The notes beneath the pieces are model-generated. The model had not been told where the DNA came from, did no database searches, and saw only the letters and a program-made list of their open reading frames with translations. Positions 6,236 through 8,849 of a stretch of 8,849 nucleotides of DNA are shown here, one piece after another. Position 1 is the stretch's first letter. Every line of letters starts with the position of its first letter. The translations under genes were made by a program, and so were the position numbers. This DNA comes from an uncultured Emergencia sp. Lineage in GTDB: Bacteria > Bacillota > Clostridia > Peptostreptococcales > Anaerovoracaceae. The stretch is taken from contig CABSEO010000056.1 in the NCBI GenBank assembly GCA_902476665.1, positions 1-8,849 of the forward strand, read 5' to 3'.

Positions 6236-6291
6236 TGCGGATATTCTGTCCGCAGCATGCCGCGGCGAATCAGCCGCGGCTTTACTGCGGA
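6236..6291 (+). promoter_or_regulatory. Nested GC-rich hairpins between hutU and hutI
   Basis: The inner stem pairs GCCGCGGC (6259-6266) with GCCGCGGC (6273-6280) around a 6-base loop. An outer stem pairs TCCGCAG (6249-6255) with CTGCGGA (6285-6291), for 15 base pairs in all. TGCGGA (6236-6241) can also pair with TCCGCA (6249-6254), which excludes the outer stem. Only TTTA follows the inner stem, so as a terminator it would be weak. It starts four bases after the hutU stop and could partly terminate, protect the upstream mRNA from 3' decay, or mark a processing site. Confidence 0.6.
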
Positions 6292-6297
6292 ATTAAT

Positions 6298-6371
6298 ACA
6301 GCTTCTGGCTGTGGAAAAGATGATATGGAAGAGAAATGTTTCAGATGATTTTATGTTTTTCTGAAACAGCC
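6298..6371 (+). promoter_or_regulatory. Alternative hairpins in the hutI leader
   Basis: ACAGC (6298-6302) can pair with GCTGT (6308-6312). The segment GGCTGT (6307-6312) can instead pair with ACAGCC (6366-6371). TGTTTCAG (6337-6344) can pair with CTGAAACA (6361-6368) around a T-rich loop. The second and third pairings share bases 6366-6368, so they compete. No clear sigma-A promoter was found here. Alternative folding before hutI is possible, but the stems are short and may be fortuitous. Confidence 0.3.
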
Positions 6372-6397
6372 GATGAACACGGGAGCAGGAGAGAACA

Positions 6398-7633
6398 ATG
6401 GCAACATTACTTGTGAAAAATATCGGTATTCTGCAGACCCCTACAGGCAGTTACAGCCATAGGGGCCAGGAGCAGAGTGAAAATCTGAAACTGCAGAATG
6501 CGGCGATTCTTATCAGAGATGGAATGATTGCGGAGATTACCGCAGATGGAGCTCTGCCTGACGGAGCAGAAAATGCAGACACCATTATCGATGCAGAAAG
6601 CAAACTGGTTACTCCGGGGCTTGTGGAGGGACATACCCATATGGTGTTTGGAGGTTACAGACAGCACGAGATTCCCATGAAATTAAAAGGAGCCGGCTAT
6701 CTGGATATTCTGAGAGCGGGAGGCGGAATTCTGGATACCGTAAGGAAAACCAGAGCTGCAGGATTTGAAGAACTGTATGATAAAACAGAAGGATTTCTTG
6801 ACGAGATGATGGGTCTGGGCGTTACCACATGTGAAGCAAAAAGTGGATACGGTCTGGATTTTGATACAGAGATCAAGATGCTGAAAGTACTGAAAAAGCT
6901 CAATGAAGATCATCCTATGGATATAGTGGCTACTTTTATGGGAGCACATGCTATTCCTGAAGAATATAAAGGAAAAGCTGATGAGTTTATTGATATGCTC
7001 TGCGAAGAACTGATACCTTATGTAAAAGAGCATGAACTGGCAGAGTTTGCCGATGTGTTTACTGAGGATTCGGTATTTAATTATGTGCAGAGCAAAAAAT
7101 ATCTGGAAACGGCTAAAGCTCTGGGCTTTGGCCTGAAAATCCATGCTGATGAAATAGAGGCGATTGGAGGAAGTGTGCTGGCAGGAGAAATGGGAGCTGT
7201 AAGCTGTGAACATCTTATCGCCATCAATGAGGAGGGTCTGGAATCCATGGCAAAAGGCGGCGTGACCGCCATGTGCCTTCCTGCCACTTCCTTCTATCTG
7301 GGAGCGAATTTTGCGCCCGCTCGAAAAATGATTGAAATGGGAATTCCTGTGGCGGTGGCCTCGGATTTCAATCCGGGTTCCTGTCCATCCCTCAACCTTC
7401 AGTTTGTTATGAATCTGGCATGTATCAAATACCGGATGCTGCCTGAAGAGGTTCTGACCGCAGTAACCATTAATCCTGCTTGTGCCATCGGCAGAGGAGA
7501 TAGGGTGGGAACTCTGGAGGTCGGCAAACAGGGGGATCTGGTTATCTGGGATGCGCCAGATATGGATATGCTCTGTTACCGTTTCGGGTCCAATCTGGCA
7601 TTGCAAGTCATTAAAAAAGGAGAGTTGATGTAA
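6398..7633 (+). CDS. hutI: Imidazolonepropionase
   Basis: This 411-residue metal-dependent amidohydrolase opens the ring of 4-imidazolone-5-propionate to give N-formimino-L-glutamate, the third step of histidine degradation. The TIM-barrel metal ligands are visible: His79 and His81 in EGHTHMVFGG, His249 in KIHADEIEAIGG (with Glu252), His272 in SCEHL and Asp323 in VASDFNPGS. RAGGGILDTVRKTRAA (106-121) and FMGAHAIP (180-187) are typical of the family, whose usual length is 400-420. AGGAGAG (6387-6393) lies four bases before the ATG. Residues 17-30 after the first strand look longer and more polar than in many homologues. It follows hutU after a 165-base gap containing hairpins, and its TAA shares one base with the ATG of fchA, suggesting translational coupling. 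Assignment is very secure. Confidence 0.97.
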   Translation: MATLLVKNIGILQTPTGSYSHRGQEQSENLKLQNAAILIRDGMIAEITADGALPDGAENADTIIDAESKLVTPGLVEGHTHMVFGGYRQHEIPMKLKGAGYLDILRAGGGILDTVRKTRAAGFEELYDKTEGFLDEMMGLGVTTCEAKSGYGLDFDTEIKMLKVLKKLNEDHPMDIVATFMGAHAIPEEYKGKADEFIDMLCEELIPYVKEHELAEFADVFTEDSVFNYVQSKKYLETAKALGFGLKIHADEIEAIGGSVLAGEMGAVSCEHLIAINEEGLESMAKGGVTAMCLPATSFYLGANFAPARKMIEMGIPVAVASDFNPGSCPSLNLQFVMNLACIKYRMLPEEVLTAVTINPACAIGRGDRVGTLEVGKQGDLVIWDAPDMDMLCYRFGSNLALQVIKKGELM

Positions 7634-8259
7634 TGAAGTTAATTGATATGCAGGTAAAGGATTATCTGGAAGTTTTGAAATCTGATGCGCCGGCTCCCGG
7701 CGGCGGTTCTGTCAGCGCGCTTGCGGGAGCACAGGGCGTGGGCCTGTTTATGATGGTTGCGGATCTGACATTAGGAAAAGAAAAATATGCTGACTATCAG
7801 GAGATCTGCAGAGAAGCAAAAGAAAAAGGGATGGCTCTTTATGAGGAACTGACAGAAGCCATAGATAAGGATACAGAGGCCTTTAATCTGGTGGCAGCTG
7901 CCTTTAAGATGCCTAAAGAAACTGAAGAACAGAAGGCTGCCAGAAAGCAGGCCATTGCTGATGGTACACTGGTATCCACAGAAGTACCGTTTCGTACCAT
8001 GCAGCTGGGCTATGAAGGACTTATGCTGGCAAAGACTATGATTGGAAAGTCTAATCCTAATGCTGCGAGTGATTTGGGTGTTGCTATCCTCAATCTGACC
8101 GGATGTATCAAAGGCGCATGGCTCAACGTGAAGATCAATCTGCCAGGAGTAAAGGACGAAGCGAAAGCAAAGTATTATGCAGAAGAAGGTCAGAAGATGT
8201 TCGATGCTGCTGATGCAGTGGCCCATGACCTTTATATGCAGGTAGCAGAAAGTCTATAA
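7633..8259 (+). CDS. fchA: Formimidoyltetrahydrofolate cyclodeaminase
   Basis: This 208-residue protein matches the cyclodeaminase half of mammalian FTCD, which converts 5-formimino-THF to 5,10-methenyl-THF plus ammonia. Visible features are the near N-terminal APAPGGGSVSALAGA (19-33), the amphipathic DKDTEAFNLVAAAFKMPK (78-95), and NPNAASDLGVA (141-151), which carries the conserved Asp147 of the family. The fold is all-helical and the usual length is 200-215, so it is complete. The ATG overlaps the last A of the hutI stop (TAATG), with AAAGGAG about ten bases upstream, so ribosomes finishing hutI may restart here. The next gene supplies its substrate; in mammals the two activities are fused in one polypeptide, here they are separate. 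The same family serves purine fermentation in some clostridia, but the neighbours point to histidine. Confidence 0.94.
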   Translation: MKLIDMQVKDYLEVLKSDAPAPGGGSVSALAGAQGVGLFMMVADLTLGKEKYADYQEICREAKEKGMALYEELTEAIDKDTEAFNLVAAAFKMPKETEEQKAARKQAIADGTLVSTEVPFRTMQLGYEGLMLAKTMIGKSNPNAASDLGVAILNLTGCIKGAWLNVKINLPGVKDEAKAKYYAEEGQKMFDAADAVAHDLYMQVAESL

Positions 8260-8286
8260 GCATCATTAGTATAAAATTGAATTTTC

Positions 8287-8292
8287 AGGAGG
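8287..8292 (+). promoter_or_regulatory. Ribosome binding site of ftcD
   Basis: A perfect AGGAGG lies eight bases before the ATG at 8301. It is the strongest Shine-Dalgarno sequence in the operon. The 41-base gap after fchA shows no terminator. Confidence 0.88.
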
Positions 8293-8300
8293 AAAACAAA

Positions 8301-8849
8301 ATGGCACAGATTATTGAAAGCATTCCTAATATCAGTGAAGGAAGAAGACAGGATGTTATTGAAGCCTGTGTGGATCAGATCCGCACAACCCCGGGCTGCA
8401 CACTGTTGAACTACAGTTCTGATGAAAGCCATAACAGAACTGTAATTACCTATATCGGTGATGCGAAAGGTGTGGAAGAAGCCAGTGTGAAACTGGTAAA
8501 AAAGGCGGCAGAACTCATCGATCTGACAAAGCATCAGGGAGAACATCCAAGAATGGGTGCTGTAGACGTAATGCCGTTCCTGGCTATTAAAGACTGCACT
8601 ACAGAAGACTGCGTGGAGCTTTCTAAAGTTGTAGGAAAGAGAATTGCAGATGAGGCAGGAGTTCCTGTTTTTCTTTATGAATATTCCGCAACAAGACCTG
8701 AACGTCAGAATCTTGTGAAGATCAGAAAGGGGCAGTTTGAAGGGATGGCAGAAAAAGTCCAGGAGCCTGACTGGGAACCTGACTTCGGAGGCAGCAGAAT
8801 TCACCCGACTGCAGGTGTTATGGCAGTTGGCGCAAGACCGCCACTTGTT
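8301..8849 (+). CDS. ftcD: Glutamate formimidoyltransferase, N-terminal part (3' end outside window)
   Basis: The first 183 residues of a glutamate formiminotransferase are visible; the frame stays open to the last base, so the 3' end is missing. The enzyme moves the formimino group of N-formimino-L-glutamate to tetrahydrofolate, giving glutamate and 5-formimino-THF. Family landmarks are IPNISEGRR (8-16), DESHNRTVITYIG (41-53), GEHPRMGAVDVMPF (80-93) with catalytic His82 at the same number as in the porcine enzyme, VPVFLYEYSATRPER (121-135), IRKGQFEGM (141-149), and a closing VGARPPLV at the boundary of the N-terminal subdomain. The start is set by AGGAGG at 8287-8292. As fchA is encoded separately just upstream, this is expected to be a transferase-only protein of about 300 residues rather than the fused bifunctional form; the missing end would confirm it. 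It completes the folate-linked route from histidine. Confidence 0.95.
   Translation, partial: MAQIIESIPNISEGRRQDVIEACVDQIRTTPGCTLLNYSSDESHNRTVITYIGDAKGVEEASVKLVKKAAELIDLTKHQGEHPRMGAVDVMPFLAIKDCTTEDCVELSKVVGKRIADEAGVPVFLYEYSATRPERQNLVKIRKGQFEGMAEKVQEPDWEPDFGGSRIHPTAGVMAVGARPPLV

Noticed and set aside
6683..7606. Long - strand reading frame (307 residues) opposite hutI
   Set aside because: It lies antisense to a well-conserved imidazolonepropionase, with shadow-like composition and no ribosome binding site or domain.
8275..8289. Second CodY-like half site (AATTTTCAG) before ftcD
   Set aside because: Only about 10 of 15 bases match, and the right half is simply the AGGAGG ribosome binding site.

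Overview
The window looks like chromosomal DNA from an anaerobic, low-to-moderate-GC member of the Firmicutes, most likely a Clostridia/Lachnospiraceae-type gut bacterium. This is inferred from strong AGGAGG-like ribosome binding sites, heavy AGA use for arginine, a near-consensus CodY box, an L,D-transpeptidase carrying bacterial Ig-like repeats, and a histidine-degradation operon that ends in the folate-linked formimino branch. No RNA genes, CRISPR arrays, insertion sequences or phage genes were seen.

Layout. (1) Bases 2-478 hold the C-terminal part of a histidinol dehydrogenase family protein on the + strand, followed by a clear intrinsic terminator. (2) The convergent gap 479-711 holds further inverted repeats and a repeated TTTGGG element. 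(3) Bases 712-2214 on the - strand encode a secreted or lipid-anchored L,D-transpeptidase (YkuD domain plus three Ig-like repeats), with its own extended -10 promoter. (4) The divergent AT-rich gap 2215-2645 contains the hut control region: a phased 10-bp direct repeat, a 13/15 match to the CodY box, a T/A-rich dyad, and a perfect TATAAT without a recognisable -35. (5) From 2646 to the right edge runs hutH - hutU - hutI - fchA - ftcD (the last cut by the window end).

How the genes work together. HutH deaminates histidine to urocanate. HutU hydrates urocanate to imidazolonepropionate. HutI opens the ring to N-formimino-L-glutamate. FtcD passes the formimino group to tetrahydrofolate, releasing glutamate. 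FchA cyclises formimino-THF to 5,10-methenyl-THF, releasing ammonia. Histidine thus yields glutamate, ammonia and a folate-bound one-carbon unit. The CodY-like site suggests the operon is shut down when amino acids and GTP are plentiful. A 165-bp gap between hutU and hutI holds nested GC-rich hairpins that could set different levels for the two halves of the operon.

I did not find a clearly new biological system here. The metabolic genes are recognisable families. The most interesting leads are regulatory (hut control region, hutU-hutI hairpins), the long eukaryote-like form of urocanase, and the atypical C-terminus of the HisD-family protein.
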